A stretch of 26,131 bases of DNA. Origin: Chrysochromulina parva (taxonomy: Eukaryota > Haptophyta > Prymnesiales > Chrysochromulinaceae). The notes beneath the pieces are model-generated. The model saw nothing but the letters and a program-made list of their open reading frames with translations. It did not search any database and was not told where the DNA came from. The position numbers and the translations under genes are program-made. Every line of letters starts with the position of its first letter. Within the stretch, counting starts at the first letter, position 1. The DNA lies in assembly GCA_002887195.1 (NCBI GenBank), contig PJAB01000466.1, positions 1 to 26,131 on the forward strand, read 5' to 3'. Below, in pieces: positions 1-9,373 of this stretch.

Positions 1-459
1 ATTCAACGCGCATCGCATTTAAAGCGTTGAGTGCATGATTGCATGGCCCATGGGGGCAGGTGATCCGCGCGCATCACCACAGCAGGTTGCCTGGATCTGG
101 CTCACAGGGTCATCCTCTTACTCGTATGTGCGAAGGCAGAGTCGAGTGGAGACTGGAGAGATCTTTGATCTACGTCGTACGTACGTGCTGTCGCGTGCTC
201 GTCGCGTGAACGTTAACACGACAGACGCGACAACCGGTGCTATGTCGTTCTCACGTGTGAGGTCTGTTTCTTTTCAGAGAAATAAGAAAGCATTACACTT
301 TTCTGTTTCTGAACGATTCCGCGCACCTCGGGAAATAATCACAGGAAGGCGAGCGCGCGTGAACGGAGTTTGGCAAGCACGGACGTGCCACGATTTTTGC
401 ACGTCCCGCGTACTGGTGGAGTCCTACGTCATCGTGCTCCTTTCTCGAGGCCAAGTCTG
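1..459. other. Left-edge region without a supported gene
   Basis: No reading frame here has convincing protein character; the one long plus-strand frame (35-460) is compositionally random. A pyrimidine tract ending in TTTCTTTTCAG at about 268-278 looks like a 3' splice acceptor, so part of the stretch may be intron or 5' UTR of the gene to the right. No RNA gene or repeat was seen. Confidence 0.5.
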
Positions 460-642
460 ATGGGACTCTTTTGCTTTTGGCTCAAATGCCTGACCCTCTC
501 GAGTAGATGGCGGCGTAAGGCAGAGGAAGAGAAGCGCAAGAAGGAGGCGGAGGAGCAGCACAAGGCAGCACAGATGCCTTCGTACGAGGAGCACATGGTG
601 TGGGCCGCCATCGTCGTGCGCACCTCCCCCACGCGCCGCTGA
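460..642 (+). other. Short reading frame with a half copy of a UIM-like motif (possible upstream exon or relic)
   Basis: A 60-codon frame beginning with ATG at 460 encodes a Lys/Glu-rich charged stretch and then MPSYEEHMVWA. That peptide closely matches MPSYEEQMAWALQQS, encoded at about 2400-2444 in the next gene, where it forms a good ubiquitin-interacting motif. Here the match stops after the tryptophan and alanine, and the conserved serine of the motif is missing. It could be an upstream exon of the OTU/LRR gene, joined by an unseen intron, or a broken duplicate. The frame ends in a stop at 642 without any further recognisable sequence. Confidence 0.35.
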
Positions 643-860
643 CGACCCTCGCTCCGCCGCCGTCGTTCTCCGCGTGCCCGCGCCGCAGGATGGTTACACA
701 CCGGCCGACTTCTTCGCGAGCGTCAATGTGTGCTGTGGAGCGCCGCTTGAGCGAACACGTGGAGGCCAGCCGAAGCCGAAGGGCCAAGCCGTCGGCCACA
801 TCGCGTGCTGAGCGTGCGCCGTGTGTGTGCGTGTGCGCGTGTTTGCAGCACTTGGTGGCG

Positions 861-2882
861 ATGAAGGCGGCGGCGGATAAGGCGGCGGCAGACAAGGCAG
901 CGGTGGACAAGGCGTTGGCGGACAATGCGCAGCCAGACGCTCAGCTTGCTGCAGCTATCGCTGCGAGCCTCGGCTTATCCGCCCTGTTCACACCACCTAC
1001 CCCGTCTTGGGCGGCGGACACGGCGATTAAGGGCCGAGTGAGCAAGGCCGAGAGTGAGAGGTCGTCGCGCGGGCACCTACAGGATCTCTCCCGAGGGACG
1101 CCTACCGAACGTAGGGCCATCACCTTCAATCCCGCAGCAAGCATGCGTCAGGCCAACGCGGCGATCGACTCGGTCAACGCGGCGATCGACTCGGGCGCCG
1201 TGGCGGGCGTCACGGCGCGGCCGCGTCTCGACGATGTTCTCGAGCATGTGAAGATGCTTCGTCGCCTCGCTGCTCTCCAAGCCCGTTGGCCATCGGTTGA
1301 CGCGTCTTTTAAGTACGTCAACAGCTTCTTCCGTGTGCTTGCGAAGCAGGTGTATGGGGACGAACAGCTGCACAGTCTCGCGCGCCATGAGACCATTCGA
1401 ATCATGCATGAGCACCGCGAAGAGTTTGAGAAGTTTGTGCACGGGGACTTTGACTCGTATGTCGGCCACTTGTCCAGAGAGGGCACGCACGTCAAGGAAC
1501 CAATCAGAATACTCGACAGAATACTCGATGGGCTTCTGAGCCTTGCGCAGATGAAGGCCGGTGCCGTCGTGGCTACCGCTCCTGCATCGACGCTCATCAA
1601 CGACACCGAGCTGCGATCTCGAGGCGGAGGTTCAATCTCGAGGTTCAATCTCGAGGTCGTGGCTACCGCTCCTGCATCGTCGCCCATCAACGACACCGAG
1701 CTGCGTCGTCGCCTCGCTGCTGTCCGAGCCAATGGCTGGCAACCAGTGGACATGGTCGGTGACGGCAACAGCTTCTTCCGTGTGCTTGCGAAGCAGGTCT
1801 ATGGGGACAAACAGCTGCACGGTCGCGCGCGCCAAGAGACCATTCGATACATGCGTGAGCACCGCGAAGACTTCGAGCAGTTTGTGCCCGGCGACTTTGA
1901 CTCGTTTGTCGACAACTTGTCAAGAGAGGGCACGTACATCGAGGGCACGGACGTCGAAATCAAGGCGGCGGCCGACGCCTTCAAAATGTGCGTCACGGCG
2001 GTATACGGCCGGTCCACAAATCACGATAGAACTTCCGCGCCGCTGATGAGCGACTTGGAGACACGCGGCGTATACATGGCTCACTACCAAGCGAAAAAGC
2101 ACTCCGTCGTTCTGGAGCGAATGGATCCAGCGCCTCTTCGGCCAAAGGGAGCAAGCGGCGGGTGCGCTGGTGGGGAGCCTTGCGTGGGACGGAAGAGCAT
2201 CCACGAGGGTGAGTACAAGGCTGGCAAGAAGGAGGGGCGCGGCATCTTCCGGTCCGCCGACGGCGCCGTCTACCTCCCTCGGGCGTCTCGGGCATCTGGC
2301 TTGCCGCGTGCTGACGTGACTAGCGAGATGGCTCAGGCCCCCCAGCGTCTCCCACCACCGAAACGTCGTGTTCCAGCGACGGCAGGGCCACCGCCGCAGA
2401 TGCCGTCGTACGAGGAGCAGATGGCGTGGGCCCTGCAGCAGTCGACGCTCGATGCCCAAGCCGAAGCGCCGACAGAAGCTCAGAAGGCCGCCTTCTTTGC
2501 GAAGGTTGGAGCCTCGCTTGAGCAAGTGCGGTCTGCCACTCGACTGGACTGGTCTCGTAAGGGGTTGACGGCTGGCGACTGCAAGGTCATCGCTCATCTC
2601 ATTGCCGCCAAGTTGCCGGTGTTGACCACCCTCATCCTCTGGAAGAACAACATCGGGGATGAGGGAGCCAAGGCGATCGCGGAGGCGCTGAAGGTCAACA
2701 CGGTCCTGACCGTCCTGTACTTGGGCGAGAACAACATCGGCGACGACGGTGCCAAGGCGATCGCAGAGGCGCTGAAGGTCAACGCCGTCAAGACCACCGT
2801 CCTCCTTGGAGACAACAACATCGGGGATGAGGGTGCCATCGCGATCGCGGAGGTGCTGAAGGACATCGCAGTAGTGTGCTGA
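861..2882 (+). CDS. Mosaic protein: two cysteine-less OTU-like domains with UIM-like, MORN and LRR segments
   Basis: From the ATG at 861 this encodes 673 residues. In order it shows an Ala/Lys/Asp repeat; a UIM-like helix near residues 25-40; a degraded OTU-like half domain (about 123-213); a fuller OTU-like domain (about 277-424); a MORN-type repeat (about 448-471); a good UIM-like motif (about 514-530); and three ribonuclease-inhibitor-type leucine-rich repeats with NNIGDEGAKAIAEAL units (about 580-673). OTU enzymes are ubiquitin-cleaving cysteine proteases with a DGNC loop. Here the loop reads GDGNSFFRV with Ser304, and in the first copy only VNSFFRV remains (Ser155). A candidate C-terminal histidine, His414, is kept in KKHSVV. 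A ubiquitin-binding scaffold without protease activity is therefore likelier than a deubiquitinase. The LRR array stops abruptly, so the 3' end may be truncated or spliced. I chose 861 because 690-860 reads as GT-rich non-coding sequence ending in an acceptor-like TTTGCAG. Confidence 0.75.
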   Translation: MKAAADKAAADKAAVDKALADNAQPDAQLAAAIAASLGLSALFTPPTPSWAADTAIKGRVSKAESERSSRGHLQDLSRGTPTERRAITFNPAASMRQANAAIDSVNAAIDSGAVAGVTARPRLDDVLEHVKMLRRLAALQARWPSVDASFKYVNSFFRVLAKQVYGDEQLHSLARHETIRIMHEHREEFEKFVHGDFDSYVGHLSREGTHVKEPIRILDRILDGLLSLAQMKAGAVVATAPASTLINDTELRSRGGGSISRFNLEVVATAPASSPINDTELRRRLAAVRANGWQPVDMVGDGNSFFRVLAKQVYGDKQLHGRARQETIRYMREHREDFEQFVPGDFDSFVDNLSREGTYIEGTDVEIKAAADAFKMCVTAVYGRSTNHDRTSAPLMSDLETRGVYMAHYQAKKHSVVLERMDPAPLRPKGASGGCAGGEPCVGRKSIHEGEYKAGKKEGRGIFRSADGAVYLPRASRASGLPRADVTSEMAQAPQRLPPPKRRVPATAGPPPQMPSYEEQMAWALQQSTLDAQAEAPTEAQKAAFFAKVGASLEQVRSATRLDWSRKGLTAGDCKVIAHLIAAKLPVLTTLILWKNNIGDEGAKAIAEALKVNTVLTVLYLGENNIGDDGAKAIAEALKVNAVKTTVLLGDNNIGDEGAIAIAEVLKDIAVVC

Positions 2883-3256
2883 AAAAATTACCGAAAGCGA
2901 GCACGTGCTCAGGATCACGCGAAGTGCCGCGGGTGCAGGATTTGTCACAGGACTTGGTCATGACGTGCGACATGTGGGCGCGTGCAGCGTCACTCGCGGC
3001 GCTTCCGCGTGCAAATGCCATGTGGGACGATGGCGTCGACGGCGTGCTGCTGTGTTCTCTGCTCTTGAGTTCTTGTGTGTTCGCTTCGTTGTCTCGATTT
3101 CATGCTGCATTCGTACTAGTACAGTATGGCTTATGCTTATGGGTCCCGCCTGCGTGGGACTTGTATTGTGTGAATATAGCGGGAATTTGGCGAATTTTAT
3201 CTTTATGCGAGGGGCGCGATGACACAAACAATATCGGTCTCCCCCTCCGGCACCGG
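2883..3256. other. Spacer and probable promoter/5' UTR of the poly(A) polymerase gene
   Basis: The frame is open on the plus strand, but its peptide is unlike any domain and its composition is less GC-rich than the flanking genes. Regulatory or untranslated sequence is the simplest reading. No clear TATA box, repeat or RNA gene was seen. Confidence 0.4.
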
Positions 3257-4998
3257 ATGGTCATCGGCCACGGGCTGCGATTACGCGCCCTCGTGAGCGC
3301 GCGCACGTCGGTCGCCACGCGGCCGACGCCGAAGGGGATGCAGGGCGACTTGCCGCTCGCCTACGGCGTTCCTTCAGCCAGCACCGGCTTTCTCAAAAAG
3401 CTGGAGCAGGAAAAAGCAGGGCCCTCTGGAGCAGCACCCGCGCCGGCAGAAGATTCAGTCGCGAGGAGACGTCGCGCCGACTCTCAGTCACTCGGTGACT
3501 TCATCTCCTTTGACGAGCTCTCGTATGAGGCGCCTGCTGCCGAACCCGCCGAGCCGACGCGCAGGCCGGCTGCGCAGCGTGCCGAGCTCTGGAGCACTGC
3601 ACGGCGCTATGATGGCCCGTCAGCGCTGCTGCGACTGCACGAAGAGCTCCTCGACTTTGCGCATGCCTTCAAGCCGACGCGTGCCGAGACCACGGCGCGC
3701 AGCGATCTCGTCTCGCGCGTGCGCGACGTGGTCTCGTCCGTGTGGCCCGCAGCTGAGATCCGCTGCTTCGGCTCGTACGACACGGGCCTGTGGCTGCCCG
3801 AGTCGGACATCGACCTCGTCTGCCTGAACACGGGCGTCCCCAGCAGCCAGAAGCTCAAGGGCCGCGCGCTGCATCGGCTGGGCGAGGCGCTGCGACGGGC
3901 GCCGTGGCGGGCGACGCAGCTCGAGGTGGTGGACAAGGCGCGCGTGCCCATCGTCAAGTTTGTCGACGGCGCCACCGGCGTGGCGGTCGACATTTGCCTT
4001 GAGGAGCTCACGGGGCTACAGTCGTCGGCGCTTGCTCGAAAGGCGTTGGCCAAGTTCCCACAGTACGGACCGCTCGTGCTAGTGCTCAAGCGATGGCTGA
4101 ATGCGCGCGGGCTGCACGACACGTACCACGGTGGTGTGGGCTCATACTTGCTCCAGCTGCTCGTGATCGCTTCGCTGCAGCACCCGCCAGCAGAGCGAAA
4201 GCCCTCCTTGCGCGGCAACCTGGGCAGCTGCGTGCTGCACTTCCTCGAGCTGTTCGGGCTCCGCCTGAACTACGAGGCTGTCGGCATCTCGGTCGCTGAT
4301 GGCGGCGCCTTTTTCTCCAAGGCGGAGCGGCGCGTGGGCAACACCGACCGTCCTGGGCTCATCTGCGTGCTCAATCCGCTCGACACGACGCATGACGTCG
4401 GCGCCAACTCGTATAACATCGGATGCGTTCGACGCGCGTGGAGTCACTGCTACGTGGCGCTCGTTGCGGCGCTCGACGACCGCCAGGTCGTGCCGGGCGC
4501 CTCGGGGCGTCGGCTGCAGGTCCTGAACGCACTGGTGGACTGCGAGGCCGAGATGAGTGCTCGCTTTGTGCAGCATGCGTTGGACGGTTCCGTGCTGGGC
4601 GGTGCGGAGACGCTCTCTGCCGAAGTGGGCGTGGCGCTTGCCGATGCGGCGGCTGGTAAGCGAAAGCGCGGCGCGCCAGAAGCCGATGCGCCGGTGGTCG
4701 ACGGCGGTGGAAAGCGACGCCAACGAAGCTCTTCGTCTGCCGATGTGACGTACTACGCGGCAGGTAATGACGAGGAGGACGAGGATGAGGTGGACGAGGA
4801 CGAGGACGACGAGGACGACGACGAGGAGGAGGACAGCGACGAGAGCGAGGAGGGCGGCGAGGAGGAGGAGGGAAGCGACGACGAACAGGCTCGCTCGGGC
4901 AGCTACAGCCGTCGCGCTGAAGAGAAAGCTCTCTTGCGTGGCGTCGGTCGGGGCAGGTGGGACAAGGACACCACGGCATGGTCCGACGATGGAGAGGA

Positions 4999-5031
<33 letters not shown>

Positions 5032-5362
5032 TGGCTCCTCCATGCGCGAGACGGTGCAGTGGAGATCTCATCCTATCTCGGCCAATATCTCGGCCAAGGA
5101 GCTGCGTGCGATGCCTCCCAAGCAGCGTAAGCAGGCACTCCGAGCGCGCAAGCTTGCCAATCGCGCTCTCGCCAGCTTGCACTCAAAAAGACAAGGAGCG
5201 GGGCGCCAGAAGGCGAAAGGTCGTCCGTCGGATTCGCGGTACGCACCGTACAAGCTCCGCGACGATTCGCTTCGTGCTGATGCGAAAGTCCATCAGCCTA
5301 AGCGAAAGCGCGAGAAGGACAAGAAGAAATACCGCAGCGGCGGCGAGGAGTATATGATGTGA
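3257..5362 (+). CDS. TRF4-like: TRF4/PAPD5-like non-canonical poly(A) polymerase
   Basis: This is a nucleotidyltransferase of the TRF4/TENT4 family, which in other eukaryotes adds short A-tails to nuclear RNAs for surveillance (the TRAMP complex in yeast). The catalytic signature is clear: FGSYDTGLWLPESDIDLV, with Asp184 and Asp186, and the third carboxylate Asp245 in VAVDIC. The central helices (YGPLVLVLKRWLNARGL) and PAP-associated domain (GSYLLQLLVIASLQ; NPLDTTHDVGANSYNIG) follow in the usual order. The last third has two Asp/Glu-rich tracts (about 4767-4880 and 4990-5031) and then a Lys/Arg-rich tail suited to nuclear import and RNA contact. From the ATG at 3257 the protein has 701 residues. 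A later ATG at 3338 is equally possible and all domains lie beyond it; the basic stretch between the two resembles an organelle presequence. The family is certain, the exact start is not. Confidence 0.9.
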
Positions 5363-5368
5363 GCAAAA

Positions 5369-5389
5369 ATGCCCGTGACAGCGCTGTGA
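5369..5389 (+). promoter_or_regulatory. Six-residue upstream ORF in the 48-bp gap
   Basis: An ATG at 5369 opens a six-codon frame closed by TGA at 5387-5389, 21 bases before the GT8 start codon. If the GT8 transcript begins upstream, this small frame could reduce translation. It may equally be chance. Confidence 0.25.
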
Positions 5390-5410
5390 ACGAAAAGACT
5401 TGGTCGCACG

Positions 5411-6439
5411 ATGGTGGAGAGCGACCAGACCACTCCGATCATGCACGTGGCGCACGTGCTCGCCGACACGCCGCTTTACAACGCGCACGTGCAGCGCATG
5501 GCCCGAAGCTGTGCACGCCACACCCCAGGGCCCATAGCCTACCACCTCATCGGAGAGTCCAGCCTGCACGGGAGCACGTTTGTGACCAGCATGACACGGA
5601 CCTTTGCGCAACTGGGTGTTGTGCAGTGGTACTTCGTCGCGCCTCCGCATGCTGCGCGCCGACCATCGCACCACAGCTCTGTGCTGCTCAAGCTCATGTT
5701 GCCAGATATCTTGCCTGCGGCCGTGACGACGGTGCTCTACCTTGACGTTGACGTGGCGTGTGTCGGTTCGCTCCGGTCTGTCCTTGCCTTCTACGACGCG
5801 GCACGCGGCGCCGCGCCGAGAACCACGGCCAGGCCTATGGGCATGGTGCATGCGTTCGGCGGGCCCGATCCTGAGTTCAACTCGGGCGTGATCGCCTTCT
5901 ACCTGCCGGAACTGCGCCGGATGAACTGGACTGCGGTCGTGCGGCACGTGCTTGGCCATTCAAGCATCCTGGACACATTCAAAGCTCCGTGCCACAGCAA
6001 CACCGTCATCCGCCGGTGGCAGTCGTGCTCGGGTTGGGCGGATCAGGACATCTTCTGCGGGCTTAACCGGCGCAATGGCGGCCAGCTGATCGCGCGGCTG
6101 CCATGTACGACCAATGTGCAACTGGTCCAGTCCCAGGAGCTCACGCGCTGCCTCAGCGACACCACGTCGCCTATTGTGTTGCACACGCATCGCTCGATCT
6201 GGAAGCAGCGCCTCATCAACGACTCTGCAGAGGCGGCGCATGAGTACCAGTACTATCGAGGCTCCACAAGCGCCAGCAGCTTGTCAGCTGCGGCTCGCAG
6301 AGGAAGAGGCAAACGCGCAGGTCGTCGTCGTGGCAGCCGTTCTCAATCTCATGCACATTCAGGGCCTCTTGTGTCTCCTTCGGAGTTGCAGGCTGCCCGG
6401 CTCTTTTGGGCCGCGGCCGAGGGCGAAGATCTTCAATAG
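5411..6439 (+). CDS. Family 8 glycosyltransferase (GT8, xylosyl/glucuronyl-transferase-like)
   Basis: The 342-residue product has the hallmarks of a GT-A, family 8 glycosyltransferase, which moves a sugar from a nucleotide sugar using a metal bound by a DxD motif. The opening strand HVAHVLAD is followed by YLDVDVA (Asp112-Val-Asp114, metal site), FNSGVIAFYLP (156-166), ADQDIF (210-215) and a late VLHTH (256-260), all in the order known for the family. The acceptor cannot be read; LARGE-like and xyloside xylosyltransferases are the closest motif style I recognise. There is no signal peptide or membrane anchor, and the catalytic domain begins almost at the first methionine, which is unusual for a Golgi enzyme and suggests a missed 5' exon. 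The start lies 48 bp after the poly(A) polymerase stop, in the same frame. The C-terminus is Arg/Ser-rich and low complexity. Confidence 0.85.
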   Translation: MVESDQTTPIMHVAHVLADTPLYNAHVQRMARSCARHTPGPIAYHLIGESSLHGSTFVTSMTRTFAQLGVVQWYFVAPPHAARRPSHHSSVLLKLMLPDILPAAVTTVLYLDVDVACVGSLRSVLAFYDAARGAAPRTTARPMGMVHAFGGPDPEFNSGVIAFYLPELRRMNWTAVVRHVLGHSSILDTFKAPCHSNTVIRRWQSCSGWADQDIFCGLNRRNGGQLIARLPCTTNVQLVQSQELTRCLSDTTSPIVLHTHRSIWKQRLINDSAEAAHEYQYYRGSTSASSLSAAARRGRGKRAGRRRGSRSQSHAHSGPLVSPSELQAARLFWAAAEGEDLQ

Positions 6440-6811
6440 TCTTAGATCCATGACGCATGAGAATTGAATGACCGGCGAAATACACACGACTTTACAACGC
6501 AACGCGTGCGCGACCACCGGACGGGAGCACTCAGCAGGAGCCAGGACTCTTTAATTCCGTTCGTGGTGCATACGTTTTGAAGTCCATAGAGCGTAGTCGC
6601 GATGTCCTCACGCCATATATGATATGATAGGAAGGGCGCACGGCCGCCCGCGCTCACGCACACCTTCCATCGCGCCACGTCGAGCCGTCATCACATGAGA
6701 GAGAGGAGAGCATGGCCAGGGTCCAGACCGCCATTGAGCCACGAGTGTGTCCATGAGGAGTCCAAGTAGAGTCATGCCGGTAGATGAAGGGGCCGCGCGC
6801 TCTGAGCTGGG
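6440..6811. other. Intergenic spacer between converging genes (GT8 and MYB)
   Basis: This should hold the two 3' ends. I see no AATAAA-type signal, no repeat and no RNA gene. A small A/T-rich patch (CATATATGATATGATAG, near 6613) stands out from the GC-rich background. Confidence 0.4.
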
Positions 6812-9341
6812 TCAGTGAGAGAGCGAACGCGCCAGTGCACGGTCGGCAAGAGCGGGCGGCTGCAGCAGGGTTAAACTGCCACTGCCACTGCCGGTCTCGA
6901 GTCGCATCGATCTTGGAGTGGCAGCGGCGGCGGCCATGCCAACGGCAACCCCCGCGGAGATGGCCGAAGGTGGCGGCTCGGGGGCGCCCGGCGACGTGAG
7001 GCTACGCATGTCGATCCATCTGGTCAAGAAGCCGGAAAGGTCTCCGCCTTCACACGTAGCCATCCCGAGCGAGGCGCAGGCAGAGAGCAGCCCCCCCGAC
7101 GCGCTGCAACCCGACGGAGAGCATCCAGCGCCAGCGTTGCCGTCGCCATTCTCGCCGTCGCCGCCGTCGCGGGCGGTGCATAGCTTCCGAGCGAGACCGC
7201 CATCGGCCGCGAACGCAGAAGGGACCAGGCGAAGCCCTGCGGCGGCGGGTGGTCGCCACTGGATTCCGCCATTGTGCGACGGCGGATGGCCGGCGGCGGG
7301 GGCGAAAGAGGCGGAGACCCCATTTGAATGGCAGCACGCCTCTTCGATGGCCGTGACGGCGGCCGCCGTCGCGCTGCGTCCGCGTCGGCTGCCCGCGCTG
7401 CCGCTGCCGCTGATTTTCGCGCCAGCGGTCGTCGCGCCTCGCTGGACAGCGCCCGAGACAGCGCGCCAGCTGGCCGGTGCCGGGCCCGCAGCCGCACTCG
7501 CCGGGTAGGCCGCGGCGCGCACGTTCGCCTTGGCCTTGCCCAAAGCCACGCTGCGCACGCCATGCATGCGGAGGCTCACTTGCATGTAACGGCCGCCGTC
7601 GGTTGGCGCCGCCTTGGGCACTTCCGCCTCGGCGCAGCAGCCGTCGAACCGCTCGCCATCGGGGGGGGGCGTCATCGGCAGCGAGGAGCGGGTATCGAGG
7701 GGCGGAGGCGAGAAGGAAGACGACGTGGAGACTCCCGCCGAGATGGCTTGGGGCGGCACTGTCCACGTCGCCTCACTGCTGCTCTCGCTCTCGCCCCGGC
7801 GACAGCTCGAGCGGCGCTTGTATGCCCCTCCGCTGCCCCCGCTGCCTCCACTCGCCCCCTCCTCCTCCTCCTCGTCCTCGGCCTCGTGCACCGCCCGCCG
7901 CAGCAGAGGATCCGCGCCGCACATCCAGAGGGCCTCGAGAGGGCCGCGCGTCACCGGCGAGGCGGCGACTGAGAAGAGAGGCTGCGCACGCGGCGAGCCG
8001 TTGGATCGCGCGCCGTAGTGAGCACTTGCATGCAGGTCATCCGCAGCCCGTGGCGAGGCGAGCGGCCATGGGGATGCTTCCCGCGCATCGCGCGCTCGCT
8101 TGCAGGAGACAATCCGGAGTAGATCGTCCACGTCAAAGGCAAACGGTCCCGTCGGGGAGAGGGGCGAGTCATCCGACGCGCGCGCGGCCGCGCCGCTCGC
8201 GAGGGCGCCGCCGCCCGCGCCCACACCGCCACTACTACCGGCGCCCATCACAGCGCCTCGGGGTCCAGCACCGCCAGCGCCCGCGACGGCGCCCATCGTA
8301 CTCTCGGGGGGCGGCATGAGGCGTCGGTCGGCGTCGGCCGTTCTGAGGGCGGTGGCGCCGTCGCGGGCGCCACGAGGTGTGTGGGCCGTGCTGGAGGGGC
8401 GTGAATCCAACGGCTCGCCCTCCATGATGAGGACTTCATCCATGTCGCTGCCGCCGTCCATGTCCGCCGCCGCGGCGCTGTGATGGGCGCCGCTAGGCGC
8501 GCTGTGATGGGCGCCGCTGGGCGCGTCGGCGGATGCTGCCCTAGTGCCCGATGCTGCCGCGGCGGCGGCGAGGTCGCCAGGCTCGGTGCTGGCACGCATA
8601 AGGATGCTCGAGATCTGGCGACAGCTCGGTCGCGATGCGCCGTCGCCGTGCGTCATCGCCTCACGAAGTGCCCACGGCAGCGGCTCATCGAGAGGGGTGG
8701 GTGGTCCGCCCTCTGCTGTCGCAAACGCGCCGCACAGCTCCATCGAGTCCGCCTCGAGCTCGTCCGGCTCCATCTCTAGCTCGTCCTCCTCCTCCCCGAG
8801 GTCGGCATCCTCCTCGGCCTCGGCTTCGGCTTCGCCCTCGGCCCCGCCCTCGTCCTTCACCACCGGCGCCTTTCGCGAGCGCTTCTTCTTCTCCGCCCCG
8901 CCGGCGCCGCCGCCGCTGTCGCCGTCCGCGCCCTCGCCTTTTTTGCGCTTCGCGCCGCCGCCGGCGCCGCCGCATGCCTTCTTGGTGCTCTCGCCTCGCT
9001 CCTTGGCCTCTTTGGCCTCTTTCGCCGCATTGGCGCGCTGTAGCGAGCGCAGGAGCGAGTTCTCGACTAGGTGGTCGCAAAACTCCTGCAGCCACTGCAC
9101 CTGCGCTGTGATCGACTCGATGCTCTGCTCCGACAGCGGCAACTGGGCGCGGTTCCAGAGCTCATCGAGGCTCGCCGTCGGTTGCGACGCGCAGTCGTTG
9201 GACGATGTGCCGCCGCTCGCCGCCGTCGTGCCGGAACCGACCGGGGCCGCAGCTGTGTCGGTGCTGCTGGTGCTGCTGGTGCTGCTGGTGCTGCTGGTGC
9301 TAGTGCTGCCGGCTCCCGGAGCTGCTGGTGGTGGGGCTGCA

Positions 9342-9373
<32 letters not shown>

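Noticed and set aside
821..842. Cys/Val-rich peptide segment near the OTU gene start
   Set aside because: It is a TG-dinucleotide stretch ending in an acceptor-like TTTGCAG, so it was treated as non-coding and the start placed at 861.
1920..2948. Minus-strand 342-codon frame
   Set aside because: It lies opposite the OTU and LRR domains, whose motifs prove the plus strand is coding.
2876..3256. N-terminal extension of the TRF4-like protein
   Set aside because: The frame is open but opens without an ATG (GTG), the peptide is random and composition drops; this looks like 5' flank, not coding.
4142..5182. Minus-strand 346-codon frame with Val/Leu repeats
   Set aside because: It is the reverse reading of the GAC/GAG acidic tract in the TRF4-like gene; the Leu/Val runs are not membrane helices of a real protein.
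5360..5411. TRF4-GT8 fusion by TGA readthrough or a changed genetic code
   Set aside because: The frames do match, but two TGA codons intervene, the families have no functional link, and TGA ends other genes here normally (for example at 25551-25553).
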